A stretch of 64,000 bases of DNA from Rutidosis leptorrhynchoides (taxonomy: Eukaryota > Streptophyta > Magnoliopsida > Asterales > Asteraceae). The translations under genes and the position numbers were made by a program. Positions within the stretch are counted from its first letter, which is position 1. Each line of letters starts with the position of its first letter. A model generated the notes under the pieces. It was not told the DNA's origin, did not search any database, and was given only the letters and a program-made list of their open reading frames with translations. Where the stretch lies: NCBI RefSeq assembly GCF_046630445.1, contig NC_092333.1, forward strand, positions 707,635,001-707,699,000, written 5' to 3'. Below are positions 47,180 through 59,681 of this stretch, one piece after another.

Positions 47180-47900
47180 CCTTTAAACGTTTGATGTGAC
47201 AACATAAACGGAACGAAGTTCTTAGTAAATTCAGAAGTATGTACAACATGTACCATTTTGTACAAAACTATTTGACTTAAGTTAAACAACTCAATAAAGG
47301 AGCGATTTTTGACTAATTTGAAGGTATAACTTCGTGTGTACTAAAATAAGTAAGGGTAAATCTATGAATTTAATTATATCCATATATATATATATGATTT
47401 TATAAGTCGCATAAGTGATAGAAAAGTTTTTAGTACTTTCATTTGTCCATAAATCTCGTGAGGACCGCACAAATAAGCAACGTGTAAAATCAACGTGTAA
47501 AAATTTTGATAAACATAGTTTTCGTATTTCAGAGGTTACGAGTTGAAAAAGGTCGAGTGAAAAATCTTTGAATCATCGGTTGACATGTTACTAGGTAATG
47601 AAAACTAATGAATTAAATGTAGTTTTGATGATTATCAGGGACTTAAGTCTTTGGCCCAAAAATGTTCACGTGCGAAGCCGTTGCTAAAAAGTGAGGTATG
47701 AAGGATAGAGCATGAGGATGAGAAGTTAATCACTTCTTGACTTTGCAAAATGCCAAATAGGTTATGGCCAATATTAAAGTCGGAATACTGATGGTGTTAG
47801 TATCTCTAGATGAGAATCTCTTGGAACAAGTCAGGATTTCGAGTTATGTAAGAAAGAGCATCGCTCCGATAGGTGTGGCAAATGAGATCCCTGGGGTAAC
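47180..47900. repeat. Diverged direct repeat, copy 1 (partner 48085-48725)
   Basis: Shared anchors in the same order: ACGAAGTTCTTAGTAA..GTACAACATGTAC, the TTTCATATTTCAGAGG-type piece, AAGTCTTTGGCCCAAAAATG, and GAGGATGAGAAGTTAA. Copies are about 900 bp apart and clearly diverged. Read as an old duplication inside B. Confidence 0.55.
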
Positions 47901-48084
47901 ATAATAACTTTGAATGGTTTAAGTGTTAGTGGATGCCCGAAGGTCTGCATGATATGGTAGTAAGTGCCTTCATCACATACACACACACGTGAATCTCTCG
48001 GTTTCGACGGTTGTAAGGTCTTCATGGTGACTTGGATACAAATAAGCAACGAAAAATTTTATATAGTAAGCAACGAAAATTTTA

Positions 48085-48725
48085 TAGAAATTGTTTAAGG
48101 TGACAATGTAAGAAAAGAAACGAAGTTCTTAGTAACTAGGGTTATGTAGAACATGTACTGTTCTATGTAACATATCTTTCGAATAAAAGAATGGATTTGT
48201 AAAAGTGAATGTAAAATTTCATGTGTACTCGTAAAAATAAGTAATTATTTACTTTAACATATACGGTTTCTAAAATTTATACGAATGATAATAAATTTAT
48301 TTTTATAAAACTTTGAGAGGATCGCACAGTAAAATAGTGTGTGTAAAATTTCGACAACAAAATTTTCATATTTCAGAGGCTACAAGTTGGAAAAAGCTTC
48401 ATGAGTAAAAGATTTTTGAAAATTTCGGGTGATTTTTGAGGTAATGAAAACTATTGCATGTAAATGTGGTTGATGACTATTAGTAGGGCATAAGTCCTTT
48501 GACCAAAAATGCTTAAGTGTGAAGTTGTTGCTTATAAGTGAGATACGAAATGGAGAGTATGAGGATGAGAATTAACCTCCCATTGATTCGGAAACTTTTG
48601 AACTGGTATAACTAATATCAAAGTAAGAAGGATGATGGTGTGATTATCACCGAACAAGGAATCTCTCGGAATAAGTTAGGATTTAGAGTTGCGTAAGATT
48701 GAGTATCAAATAATATTCTTGGGTA
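48085..48725. repeat. Diverged direct repeat, copy 2 (partner 47180-47900)
   Basis: See the partner entry. It ends where the integrase scrap starts, so the duplicated stretch occupies what should be the integrase 3' part. Confidence 0.55.
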
Positions 48726-48728
48726 GTC

Positions 48729-48985
48729 CTAAATATAGAATTTGAATCGATGAAGTGACGGGGTACAATTTCCTTTATGTATCGAAGTTTGTCCATTACA
48801 TCGGTTTCCTTTCATGGCTAGAAAGTGAGCAGATTTGGTGAGGCGGTCAATGATAATACCGATAGTGTCATAACTGCCTATTGTTTTCTGTTGCTTCGGG
48901 ATGAAATCCATCGTCATCCCTTCCCATTTCCATTATGGGATCTCGGGTTGTTGAAGTAATCCAGATGGCTTTTGGCTCACCATTC
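48729..48985 (-). pseudogene. Element B integrase fragment
   Basis: On minus: KPSGLLQQPEIP, a stop, WKWEGMTMDFIPKQQKT, then DRLTKSAHFLAMKG, in the order of Tekay/Del integrase around the first catalytic Asp (TMDF). The second Asp and Glu parts are not found. Confidence 0.85.
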
Positions 48986-49085
48986 TCGCGAGGTATACGA
49001 ATAATCTTCTTACTTTAAATAACTTTCGCTTTCATCCTTGAAAGCCAGTCCATTCCAACTATTTCATCAAAGCTTCCTAACTCGA
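48986..49085 (-). pseudogene. Element B aspartic protease end
   Basis: On minus, GSFDEIVGMDWLSRMKAKV-like sequence then KKIIRIPRENGE, the end of the retroviral-type protease domain in chromoviruses. It passes directly into integrase sequence; RT and RNase H are missing between them. Confidence 0.8.
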
Positions 49086-50951
49086 TGAGTATTAGGTTAA
49101 CCCTAAAGTTCATTCCAAATTTTACATCAAGCTTCCTAACTTGATGAGTATTAGGTTAATCTTAATGTTCATTCCAACCAAATCTTATTATACTGTCGTG
49201 AAATTTTTTATCAATCTTCTCAAATAACATCTGCTTGTACGCATGTAACTAATCCCTTCCAACTACTACTATAAAACTTCCAAGTTTTGTTGGCATGAGG
49301 TCATCTCCAAATGACCCACCTGTTTATTTTAAGGTACTACCTTAAATTACTCCTCTATCTCTGCCAGCTTACCATTAGCTTATCCTATAGAATACTTAAC
49401 GCTCATGGTTGTTAATGGCTTATCATTCATAACACTAAGGTTCTTAGATATAAGGTTTCTATCGCTCTGGTATTAAACAACCTCGAGACAATAAAACGTT
49501 TTGAAGAATCGTCCCCTAACTATAATCAGGATCCATGAGAGTTTCCATAACGATCACTCTACCGCAAGTGAGTCCAAATTTTTTCCTATTTCAGAACTTT
49601 TTCCTTAAGTATCCAGGGTGTCTATATCTATAACAAATTTTTGGGTTATCAATTCTGCAATAAAGGCCTTCCTTGTACAATGTCTGAGCTACGTGGTTAT
49701 TCTTTCCCTACCTCTAACAGACCATAATGCGTATACTCAAGTGGTTCCTACCAAAATTTCCCTTGAATCGCTTCAAATTCCTTATATAGTAACATTGGAA
49801 CTTTTGCATGATTTACTTCAATATAACCACGCTGGCCTGGCGTCATTATATTGTACTAAATCGTACGTTCATTCCAATATCACTCCATATGGTCAATGTA
49901 ACGTGATCACTCCAAGTTCTACTCAATTTCATCTAATGGTGCTTTATCTATGCTATATCAGAACCAAATCTACATAATTAATCTCACGGTTTCTCGGCGT
50001 GGGTGCATAGGTTCCGTAGGTCATGCATTAATGCCTAAATGTCCTGAAATTTCTTCAAAATGTTCGGGTTCAGGTAACGTCGTTAGGTTCCTTTCTAAAA
50101 ATTCAATGTGGGTCTCGCGTCGAGTTGTACATGTAGCAAGTAGTAATACGATACGTTTCGAGGCGACTCCCAAGTCTTTGGGTATGGCTGAGCCTTAGTA
50201 GAAGAAGCTCTGACCTTGTGGAAGGAGATGTCCTCCTGACTTCTCTAATCCCTAAGAGTGTTGGGGACCTAAGTCCAGAAGTGTTGTTAGATCGTCGAGT
50301 AGTGGGGAAGAATGAAAGAGGTAAGTGACGGTCATGAAAGCGTACGGGATACGGGTCAATTTGCGGAAACTGAACAACCTTCTAATGTTCATACGTTTTA
50401 CGTGGCTAATTAGAGTGAGCTCGGGGTGCGGTTACTCCGACAAGTCCTCCAATATCTCCTCCTCTGAGGATCAATTCTAGTGGGCGTGTAATCCGAGGGG
50501 TACTCCTTCTAGATTGCGTGAAGTAATGTTTCGATCTCTGAAACGGTGGAACGGTAGTAACAGGTGGATTACAATACTAATCCTTAGGGTTAGACGTGTG
50601 GGAAAAGGGTTCAGAAAAACATCTGAACTAGAAAAGGTAAGTTTTCCAAGTCGGTACAGCGAAAAGCAGACGGGTAGCAAGCACGTAATCAGGCATAGTA
50701 ACTACAGCAACCTAGATCGTCTAGAGCAGTACATAGTATGGCAATAATAATAGTACTAAGCAGAAGTAACATGCAATCACAAGCAGATAGTAGCATGCAG
50801 CAGTAGTAACAGTGACATGTAGTAATACAACATAGTAGCATGCAGTAGTAAACAGTAACAGGTAAACGAGCAAGTTGTAGATTAGTCCTATTAGTGAATC
50901 CTACTCGGCCTAGTCTAGACTCACTAATGCAACCTAATTCCCTATAACCAA

Positions 50952-50964
50952 TGCTCTGATACCA
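50952..50964 (-). other. Element B primer-binding site
   Basis: On minus, TGGTATCAGAGC lies two bases from the LTR end: the initiator-Met tRNA primer site of many chromoviruses. It sets the orientation. Confidence 0.9.
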
Positions 50965-50966
50965 AA

Positions 50967-53285
50967 TGTGACACCCCATACAAAACCATCGTGTACGAAT
51001 CATCAACAACAGGATCATTACAAGGTCAAACGCTATATGCTGTTTGAAAACCAGTTTTGCACTCATAAAAAGATAGCGTTTACAAAAGATAACGTGACAC
51101 AAAGGTTGATACAAAGTCATTATTTGAAAATAACATAAATTACGAATGCAGAAGAAAAGTTCCATGATTGAGACATCTCTAAGTAATGCAGCGGAAATCT
51201 AACACAGCAGGTCTGTAACAGCAAGTCTATAATAGCAAGTTTATAACACCAAGGAAGCAAGTCTAATAGTAGAAGCAACAACATCTAAGCACCTGAGAAA
51301 TACATGCTTAAAAGTCAACAAGAATGTTGGTGAGTTATAGTTTAAATCGTAACAGTAATAAGGTTGACCACGAGATTTTAGTGTTTCAAAACAGTATGAA
51401 AAGTATATGTATAACCGTGGGCACATGGTAACTAGACTTAACGTAAATATAAATATCACCCCCTAAAAGTACACCTGGCGAGTGCGTATGTCCTCGAAGT
51501 ATTAAACACCCGTTAAATGCTAGCGCGACTAGCCCGAGTGGGGATGTCAAACCCTATGGATCCATATCTAAGATTCGCGTCTACCGGTTCAAAAATCAAT
51601 AGTTAAACGTTACCGTGCTAAGGGGAAAGTTTATGCCGTTATATAACCCACACATATGTAAAATTTAAGTACTCGTGTCAAATAAGTAAAACATAAAAAG
51701 CGCATGTATTCTCAGTCCCAAAAATAGTAAAGTAAAAAGGGATGCTATAACTCACTGTGAATAAGCAATACAAGTCGATACGAAAGTGTGCAAGTAGTAA
51801 GTCGGTCCGAAAGGTCGTCAACCTAAATCAAAGGTTACTAGGTCAATAGGTTGTATTTATAAGTTCTATTAGTGCATAAAATAAGTTTAAGTGTCACCAT
51901 CATCATCATTCATCATCATAAAAGCTAAGTAAGTTAATCAAGTATAGAGGTCAAAACAATAGGCTGACTTGGATCAGCTGCTACGACCTCTACATAAATT
52001 GAAAAGACGCGTAGTCAGTGGCTATGGCTCCATATGTGAGTTATCTAACCGCTGACCAATTTTTAGAACCTAACTCGTCTTTGTTTGACCGTGGCGACGG
52101 TTTAAATGCGAGTAGGTCAGAAATTTCAGCACAACGTTACAAGGGCGTAGTGACTTTCGGAAGGCCATAAATCCTAAACCGTAACTCGGATTAAGACGAG
52201 GCCTAAACGTAAAATCATCTAATCGAACCGAACTAACTGAAAATCAACTTTATAGTAGCCCAGGTTACGAATCAGATCCCAAAAACAGTAAATAAGTGCT
52301 CCGGTCGGGTTCTTGGTGGTTGATGCTCATCACGGTTCTCATCCTTGATGCTTGTAGCTTCAAGTGTACAACTCGTTGATGGGTTAGCATCAACTTGACC
52401 AAGATTCCACCATCAACACACAATATGTTAAGACCAAGTAAGAACACAACTCATTTAAGAGTCTTAGATGGATGATGAACCAAGGTTACATCATATCCTT
52501 AGTCTTAACACAATTACAAGTTACATTTACAACTAAAGCTACAAACTTTACATCAATCAAACAAGTATGAACATAATCTAAGTCAAATGAGGTGATGGAA
52601 CCCTAAGCTAGAGAGCTTGGATCCTTTTCACACAAGTTGCAAGGTTACAAAGCTAGAAAGCTTGAACCTTTGGTGTTCTTGAAGATCTTGAAGCATAAAG
52701 CTTGGATCTTTAAGTTACATGAAGATTGCAAATAAAAGTTTGAATCTTTACAACAAAATAACAAGATTAAAGCTAAAAGATGTAGATCTATAAAGTAGGT
52801 GAAGATTCAAAGCTAGAAAGCTTGAATCTTCCATGTTCTTGAAGGATTCATGCTTGAATCTACAAGATGTAATCAAGATCAAAGCTAAAAAGCTAGACCC
52901 ATGATGATGATGATGATGAATTCGTGATGATGAGAAGGAGAAGAAGAAGAAGAATTCAAAATACTTACACTTTTAGAGAGAGAAAGAACTAGTGAGAATT
53001 AGAGAGTGTGTGTGTGAATTACAAATGAAAGCAAGTGTAAAATGGATGAAATAAGACTAGTATTTATAGGTGAATGAGGGAGGGGAGGGGTGAAAGTGGC
53101 CGTGAATTAGGAGGGGGGGACAAGGGGGACAAAAATTTGATTTTTGGTTAATGGTTGTCTAAAGTTGGTGCTTATGTTAGGATCACATGCAACATTAAAG
53201 ATAATACTTGACATAAATGCTAGCATGTTCCCTCTAATAAATGGGCATTTGTCTTACTTATTAATGGGTCACTAGCCATTATTTA
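50967..53285 (-). repeat. Element B 5' LTR, left part
   Basis: 2319 bp matching 43005-45327 with scattered changes, cut at ATTTA by element A. Confidence 0.93.
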
Positions 53286-54402
53286 TGTAACATCCCGCGT
53301 TTTTCCGTTAAATTTATTTTAACACCGTCTTTTTATATATATATATAATATCTTTCGTCATTTAAATTTGTATCCTTCGTTAACTATCGTTCATAATATC
53401 CTCGTTATTTAATTATAACGTCACCCGTTTACTCGGGCGTTTCAAAATAATTCGTTTGGATAATCCACGCACCCGACTACAAACTTGAGGGACTAAACTT
53501 GCCAAAAGACCAAACTTTTGACTAGGTCAAAGTGGTCAAACCACTCTCCACCATTCATTAATTCTATTTTCATTTTCCTTTTTCCTTCATACTTTCCATT
53601 TTCCTTTCAATTCTCCAATTTGAAGATTCATCATCCATTTCAATTCAAGCAATCAAACATCAAAACAAACTACATATTCTTGATCCTCTCACCATCCTCT
53701 TCGATTTGATGCTAACCACTTCGATTTTGGGTAACATTTCTAAAACACTAGATTTCTTTAAATTCGTGTTCTTGACTTATAAAGTTGTTAATTAGTGTCT
53801 ATGGCTCATCGTGATGTCGTGTATGTAATTTGTATGCTCGATTCGTTGTTTTTGGTGTAACTAGTTCATTATGAAAATTTGCTTGCTAAATCTTTGATTT
53901 TGAATGATCAAATGTTGTTAGATTGTTAAAGTGCATGTTTTAAAAGTGTTACTAGTATCATTAGCTTCGTTTTCATGTATAGGTTGATTAAGGAAACTCC
54001 AAGAACATGATTAGTGATTTTGTGAACTTGGATTAGGGTTTGATAAGCTTTAGATGAACTTTTGATGCACCAAATGCTATGAAATATTGTATATAAGAAT
54101 TTTGTTGCAATGTGTGTATGATTACCTTCGAAACGGCATATCATACATGTAAATTGGTTGCCCGAATCATAAAATGCGTTTTAGAACTTGAAACTTTGAT
54201 TATGAACATTTAATGCGGTTTTTGGTTGTTGTTAGTGATGAATTGCTTGATGAAATGTGCTTAGTTGTTTTCCTTGTCAAATTACCTTTCTAATGATATA
54301 GGTTATGCGTTTTAAGTGTTTTCGGTGCATGAAATGTGTTATATTGTATTTTGGTTCGTGACTTGGACCATTTTTCTGCAAACTGCATGATTCCCAGGTA
54401 TT

Positions 54403-54525
54403 GCGCGCCGCGCATTTACCCGCGCGCCGCGCAGAATCAGAGATCCCAGATGTTTGCCTTCTTGGTTGAGTTCTGACCAGAAATTGCACTTGGGTGCGCG
54501 CCGCGCAACCCAGTGCGCGCCGCGC
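54403..54525. repeat. Four GCGCGCCGCGC blocks in element A LTR
   Basis: Exact 11-bp copies at 54403-54413, 54422-54432, 54496-54506 and 54515-54525, in two closely spaced pairs; repeated in the 3' LTR at 60799-60921. Very GC-rich in AT-rich DNA. Possible structure or methylation target (inference). Confidence 0.85.
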
Positions 54526-54672
54526 AAAAGCCCCAGGCCACTCTCTTTTGTTTTTAAATGTCACAAAAATGTTTCCGCTTAACTAAAACTCCGTTTAACA
54601 TGAAACTTGACTATTAGGCTCTTATATGACTTCTCGTCTTGGGAAAATTGTCGGATACCCGACCCGACCCCG

Positions 54673-54709
54673 TTGACTTTGACTTTGACCAAGTTTGACT
54701 TTTAGTCAA
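54673..54709 (+). promoter_or_regulatory. W-box (TTGAC) cluster in element A LTR
   Basis: TTGAC at 54673, 54679, 54685 and 54695, plus inverted GTCAA at 54705. TTGAC is the core of WRKY-factor sites; clusters in LTRs can make elements stress- or pathogen-responsive (known for other elements; inference here). Confidence 0.5.
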
Positions 54710-55733
54710 ACTTAACCAAACGATTATACAATCATTCTAACATACTTAACTACTTGTATCGTGCATGAAACTTGACAAATTGATTCACATGCTATATTAA
54801 TCGAGTCGTAACGAGCCATAGGACTAATTGAACATCTTTGACCGTTTGTGTTTACTGTTATTGATACAACCTATATGTTTAGGTCAAGACTAGCTTTGTC
54901 TTTGCACGCGTCTACTTGTTGAAGTACTTTATTAACTCTTGCACTCAAGGTGAGATCATAGTCCCACTTTTTACTCTTTTGAACTTACTTTTGGGATGAG
55001 AAAACATAAACGATTCTTTTGAACTAAGTGAACACAAGAACGGGAAAACAAACATTCTACATACGAGTTTAGAACGAAAATCCTTAATCCGATTATCATT
55101 AGTTACATCAGATGGTGTAAGCGAGAACTTATGTTATATGGCCATATGGGTTTGACAACCCTCATCTTTGACGGTTCGCTACCGTCTACGGATGAAATAT
55201 ATTTTCGAGAATCAGTGTTTGTTCTAGCACTATGGATGGGGTATACAATGGATGGAATGTTAAGCTTTGATAATTGGGTGCTCGTGAATATTAACTTTTA
55301 GAATGTATTACTATTATTTCAACTTTGCAAACCTTGTGGTTCGACTTACTTACTTTTACTCACTTACTTACTTAAACCTATGATTTCACCAACGTTTTCG
55401 TTGACAGATTTCTATGTTTTTCTCAGGTCTTGCACGATATGTGATACATGCTTCCGCTCACTATTTGATACTTGCATTGGATGTCGAGTATACATGCATT
55501 ACTTGGAGCATCTTTTGACTTTACTTTAAACCGTGTCGCCTAGATTTCAAATGTACTTATAATCTTGTAACTTAACTTTTGGTTGAACAATTCTTGTAAA
55601 CTTTGAAAACAATCTTTATTTTGAAATGAGGGTGACATATTTTGGTCAAACATTGTCATAAAGACTTATGACCAGGTAATGGGACCCACGTAGTCGACAC
55701 CGTCACTTGACGATTTGTCGGGGTCGCTACAAG

Positions 55734-55746
55734 TGGTATCAGAGCC
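55734..55746 (+). other. Element A primer-binding site
   Basis: TGGTATCAGAGCC, two bases after the LTR, complementary to the initiator-Met tRNA 3' end. Confidence 0.93.
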
Positions 55747-56154
55747 TTGGTTGTAGGGATTTAGAGTTCATTTGTGTCCACCCCGAGTCATAGGGTACAT
55801 AGGTGAATCTAGACTACAACCGGCATATAGACTGAAGTAGGAATTACTTGACTATTTGTGCATTTATACTCGAACTCTTCTATCATATCTAACTCGTATT
55901 CGATCTTGATCTTACGTTGATAAATTTTGTTGACGCGCCACCTTGACTTTATGAAGTAATGTTAAATGCACATGAGAATCAGGGTAATATAATTTCCGGG
56001 ATTATATTACGGTGATTCACATGGACGTTCCGACATTATGACATAAAGAATTTAAGGCGAGTCAAGGAAAAATTTTCTCTCTATCCTTATTCCATATCAC
56101 GGTTAGTATTGTTAAGAATACTAATCAACGATATTCTTGTGTCATGAAGGAACA

Positions 56155-57255
56155 ATGGCTCACCAAGGTCAACACAATACTCCTCTCGAAACCCTAGAAC
56201 AAGCTCTTCAACGAATGATAGCCACCGCCGTGGGTACGGCCGTGACCGATCACTTTTCCAACAATACCAATCGTGGAGCTGGTAATTCAAGCGAAGGTTG
56301 CTCCTACAAGAACTTCATGAAGTACCATCCTTCCACTTTCGATGGAACCGGAGGACCGGTTACTCTCACCCGATGGTTTGAACAAACAGAATCCGTTTTT
56401 AGCATAAGCGGTTGTCAGGACCAAGATAAGGTCAAGTTTTCCACCCTCACTTTCACCGGCATTGCTCTTTCGTGGTGGAACAAGTACGTACAATCGGTGG
56501 GTATCGATGAAGCCCATACACTCTCATGGACCGAATTAAGAGAGAGAATGATCATCGAATATTTTCTGCGCGACGAGACTCGAAGGCTCGAACAGGGTCT
56601 AAGGAATTTAAGAACGGTCGGGAATGACCTCGGAGCTTATAATCAACGGTTTACCGAACTAGTCTCAATGTGTCCAAATCTCATGACTCCCGAATCCCTA
56701 AGAGTCGAACTTTACATGGATGGCCTCCCTAAGAGCATTCAACACGGGATAATGGCATCCCAACCCACTAACCTACAAGAGGCTTTAACAAAGGCCCACC
56801 AAACTTTAGAAACGGTGAATGAAATGGAAGCACCGGTACGAATGGTCGAGAACCACCCGGGTAACAACAAAAGAAAATGGGAAGCCTCGCAACCAAGCAA
56901 CCACAACAATAACAACATCTCCAAGAAGCCTTTCACCCCCGGTGGCAAGAAGGGGTATGCCGGAACCCTACCTCACTGTAACAAGTGTCGCAAACATCAT
57001 TTTGGTGAATGTGGCAAACCATTTTGCGTCAAGTGTCAAAGAAGTGGCCATGTGGCCCATGTCTGTAAGGGTACCGTTACCGTCGCTCGAAGGGTGCCCA
57101 ACGCACACAGGACGGGTGCATGCTTTGAGTGTGGCCAACTGGGTCATTTTAGGAATGAATGCCCAAATAAAAAAAAAAAAAAGAAATCAACCCCAACGCA
57201 CGCCATTGAACTTTCAACATCGACACCTAGGATGCCCGAGACGACGATGGACTAG
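56155..57255 (+). CDS. Element A Gag (intact)
   Basis: 366 codons; I use the ATG at 56155 (MAHQGQHNTPLETLEQALQR) because the open frame upstream has only a TTG. The capsid-type Retrotrans_gag domain spans about residues 65-190 (SWWNKYVQSV, FLRDETRRLEQGLRNLR, YMDGLPKSIQHGIMASQP). Zinc knuckles: CVKCQRSGHVAHVC and CFECGQLGHFRNEC, preceded by a Cys-rich CNKCRKHHFGEC. Gag forms particles and binds genomic RNA. It ends after a poly-Lys run coded by 12-13 A residues (57171-57183). Protease-like sequence follows out of frame. It is the only long open frame in A. Confidence 0.93.
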   Translation: MAHQGQHNTPLETLEQALQRMIATAVGTAVTDHFSNNTNRGAGNSSEGCSYKNFMKYHPSTFDGTGGPVTLTRWFEQTESVFSISGCQDQDKVKFSTLTFTGIALSWWNKYVQSVGIDEAHTLSWTELRERMIIEYFLRDETRRLEQGLRNLRTVGNDLGAYNQRFTELVSMCPNLMTPESLRVELYMDGLPKSIQHGIMASQPTNLQEALTKAHQTLETVNEMEAPVRMVENHPGNNKRKWEASQPSNHNNNNISKKPFTPGGKKGYAGTLPHCNKCRKHHFGECGKPFCVKCQRSGHVAHVCKGTVTVARRVPNAHRTGACFECGQLGHFRNECPNKKKKKKSTPTHAIELSTSTPRMPETTMD

Positions 57256-59646
57256 TCACGGGTACGTTTCTTCACAACAAACCGTATACTTCATACTTGT
57301 TCGATTCGATTACCGCTAGACGTTTTACAACCAAGACTTTGACTTGTACTCATTACCTTCCATCTTTTCCCCTAGATACTATTTAGGCAATTTAAGCGAC
57401 CAACGGAAAAATATTGTGTGCCTATAAATATTATCGGAGGATATACGTTAAGAAATTGAACTCGACACCAATAGAACTAAGGAACTCAAAACCTATTCAT
57501 TAAGGAGAAATTGTTGCCCTACATTTATGTATAGATTATTGTGAACTAAGAAATTTTCGGTTGGAAACCGATACCCTCTCCCTCGCATCCATGACCTCAT
57601 GATTATTTGCACGAATCCCGTATGTTCCAAATCGACCTCCGTTCCGGTTATCATCAATTGGGGGTTAAGTGAGACGATGTCTCCTAAGCCACTTTCCGAA
57701 CTCGCAACGTTAGTTGTAAATCTCTCTTAGTACCGTTTGATTTATTTAGGGCTCGCCCGTATCCATAAACCTCTTGAACCGTGTATGCAAATTCATATAG
57801 ACTAATCTGTTATCGTATTTATAGATGACATCTTAACTTATTCAAGTAAAGAAGGAAAACGAACAACATCACCATCTTAAGCTCGAACTTTTGAGAAAAG
57901 AGCAACTCTATACCAAATTCTCCGAGTGAGAGTTTCTGTTGAACGAAGTCCAATTTTCTAGACCATGATGTTAATGGTCAAGGCATTACAATCAATCTCG
58001 AAATCAAGCCACATGTAATCAGGAAACTCTCCCAACTCAGACTTATATTCGTAAAAATATTAGATCTCACCGGTTGTTACCAAAGATTCATTTCTGACTT
58101 TTCTCGTGTCACACGACTTTTAAACTCGTTAACTCACTAAGGAAAACTTTAAACCTCTCCGTGTTCGAACCTTGAGCGTGATTCTTCACACCAACAATTC
58201 TAGTTAAAATCGTATAGCAACAGATGGAACTCAAACATGGAAATATTTCTACTTGAACGCCGAAAGGCATACTCTCTCGACTCAAAATCAACGTAACTAA
58301 AATTCGTTATTTTGCACGAAGAATTCGAATCCTAAATTGTGGATCCGATCAATTTTCTCGTCATCCCGTACCACACTACCTATCTCTGTTATTTCACCGT
58401 CACCGTCTAATATTACTGGAATTTAAGATAACACACAATCCAACGATACTTCACTCTTCTTTGACTTAACGCCCTTGTGTTTCTGATAATCGGTCAACTA
58501 TTATTCAACCCCGAACTATACAACTACGTGTACTACCTCGTTTCTCTTTCAGACTTCAACTTTTGACAACTAGAGGCACGTTATGGCAACCTCGAGATGT
58601 AAACTCATCCTATTCTAAGTCCTCATTTCACTACTATCTTTACCGTTCGCATTTCCGTTTAAAGAAACTCCTTGTAACATTTCTCCATGGATAGAGAAAC
58701 TCCTCATATTACATAAGTATTCGCCACGAGGGTGAATAGTCCTAACGAACATTTTTCGAACCCTAACTAACTTGTTCAAACGTATCTTAAGAGATTCTAT
58801 TCCAACACGGTGTATCTTTGTCAATTATTCCGTATCGAAATACTCGTTTCACTTCTAGTTTTACAAGGAACCTTGGGAACCCGCTTAGACATGAGTACCG
58901 CGTACCACCCACAAACTGACGAACCGAGCAAACGAACGATTTACATCTTGGAAAGACATGTCACAAACTCGTATTGTCACCTTTAGTAGATCACTCTTAC
59001 AACAGTAGTTACCACTCGTGTGTTCACGCGCACTTTCCGAAACCCTATATGACCGCTAATGTCATACCCCTGTTCATTTAACCAAAGCATCAACCACCGA
59101 AATCTGAACTCCATCAAGAAACAACAATTGAAATCATTCAAATCCGAGGAGGGCTCGAGACGATCCGTAGTCGCCAAAAGAGTTATACCAAACTTAGATG
59201 AAAACCTCACAAATCCCAGTGTGTAACCGCGTAATATTGAGAAACCGCACCTTGGAAAGGTGTAATCCATTTTGGGAAATCGAGAAAGGCTATATCCGCA
59301 ATATTGAACCTTTTGAAACCTTGGGGCGTATTGGAACCGCTTCCTACCGTTTAGAACTTCCGACTCAATTAAGTTTCCGTTTACCCTACATTTCGTGTAA
59401 CAAACTTAGAAACATGTCCTGCGGAACAGGAGCGTGCAATCCTGCTAGATACATCAACTATCGATGACAAACTACTCTTCATAGGAAAACCAGTTGAAAC
59501 CGGGGATCGTAAAAACCAAACCTTAATACAACGTGAAACCCTAACTATCCAAATTCATGAGAACACTCAAGGACGTACCTTCACTTATTCATAGCATTGA
59601 CATCTCTGGTCTCGAGTGAGAGGCATCGATTATTATTTCCAACTAA
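57256..59646 (+). pseudogene. Element A pol remnant
   Basis: Scraps in the order of a Tekay/Del pol: protease VTGTFLHNKPYTSYLFDS (about 57257; the usual DSGA is DSIT); RT LCIDYCEL and IDLRSGYHQL-like (57525-57660), VFIDDILTYS-like (57815); LTGCYQRFISDFSRVTRLLN (58063-58130); integrase [13 protein letters not shown] (58890-58925); integrase C-terminal RNIEPFETLGRIGTASYRLE (59300-59360); and chromodomain-side DDKLLFIGKPVE (59465). Frameshifts and stops occur every few dozen codons. About 2.4 kb against the roughly 3.5 kb a full pol needs, so parts are lost. Confidence 0.88.
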
Positions 59647-59681
59647 ATTTCGGGACGAAATTTCTTTTGAGGTGTGGATAA
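59647..59681 (+). other. Element A 3' end motif and polypurine tract
   Basis: TTTCGGGACGAAATTTC then GAGGTGTGGATAA just before the 3' LTR. Element B has the cognate TTTCGGGATGAAATTTCC on minus. Confidence 0.75.

Larger units (their letters stand above)
45758..50966 (-). other. Element B interior, heavily decayed
   Basis: Polypurine-like AACAGGTGGGTAA (minus, 45758-45770) abuts the left LTR, preceded by the conserved TTTCGGGATGAAATTTCC. Integrase and protease scraps are at 48729-49085. 49100-50940 should hold gag and leader but has no gag ORF. 45770-48700 has no recognised domain, apart from a diverged internal duplication. Confidence 0.65.
53286..55731 (+). repeat. Element A 5' LTR
   Basis: TGTAACATCCCGCG..GTCGCTACA, 2446 bp. 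It contains W-box clusters (53515-53535 and 54673-54709) and four GCGCGCCGCGC blocks (54403-54525). Short ORFs inside (53518-53709, 54277-54564 minus) recur in the other LTR and are not genes. Confidence 0.96.

Noticed and set aside
49618-49977. 119-codon plus-strand ORF in element B
   Set aside because: Antisense to decayed gag/protease sequence; chance ORF.
53518-54564. ORFs inside element A LTR (63, 72 and 95 codons)
   Set aside because: Repeated in both LTRs, with no domain; the 95-codon one merely reads through the GC blocks.
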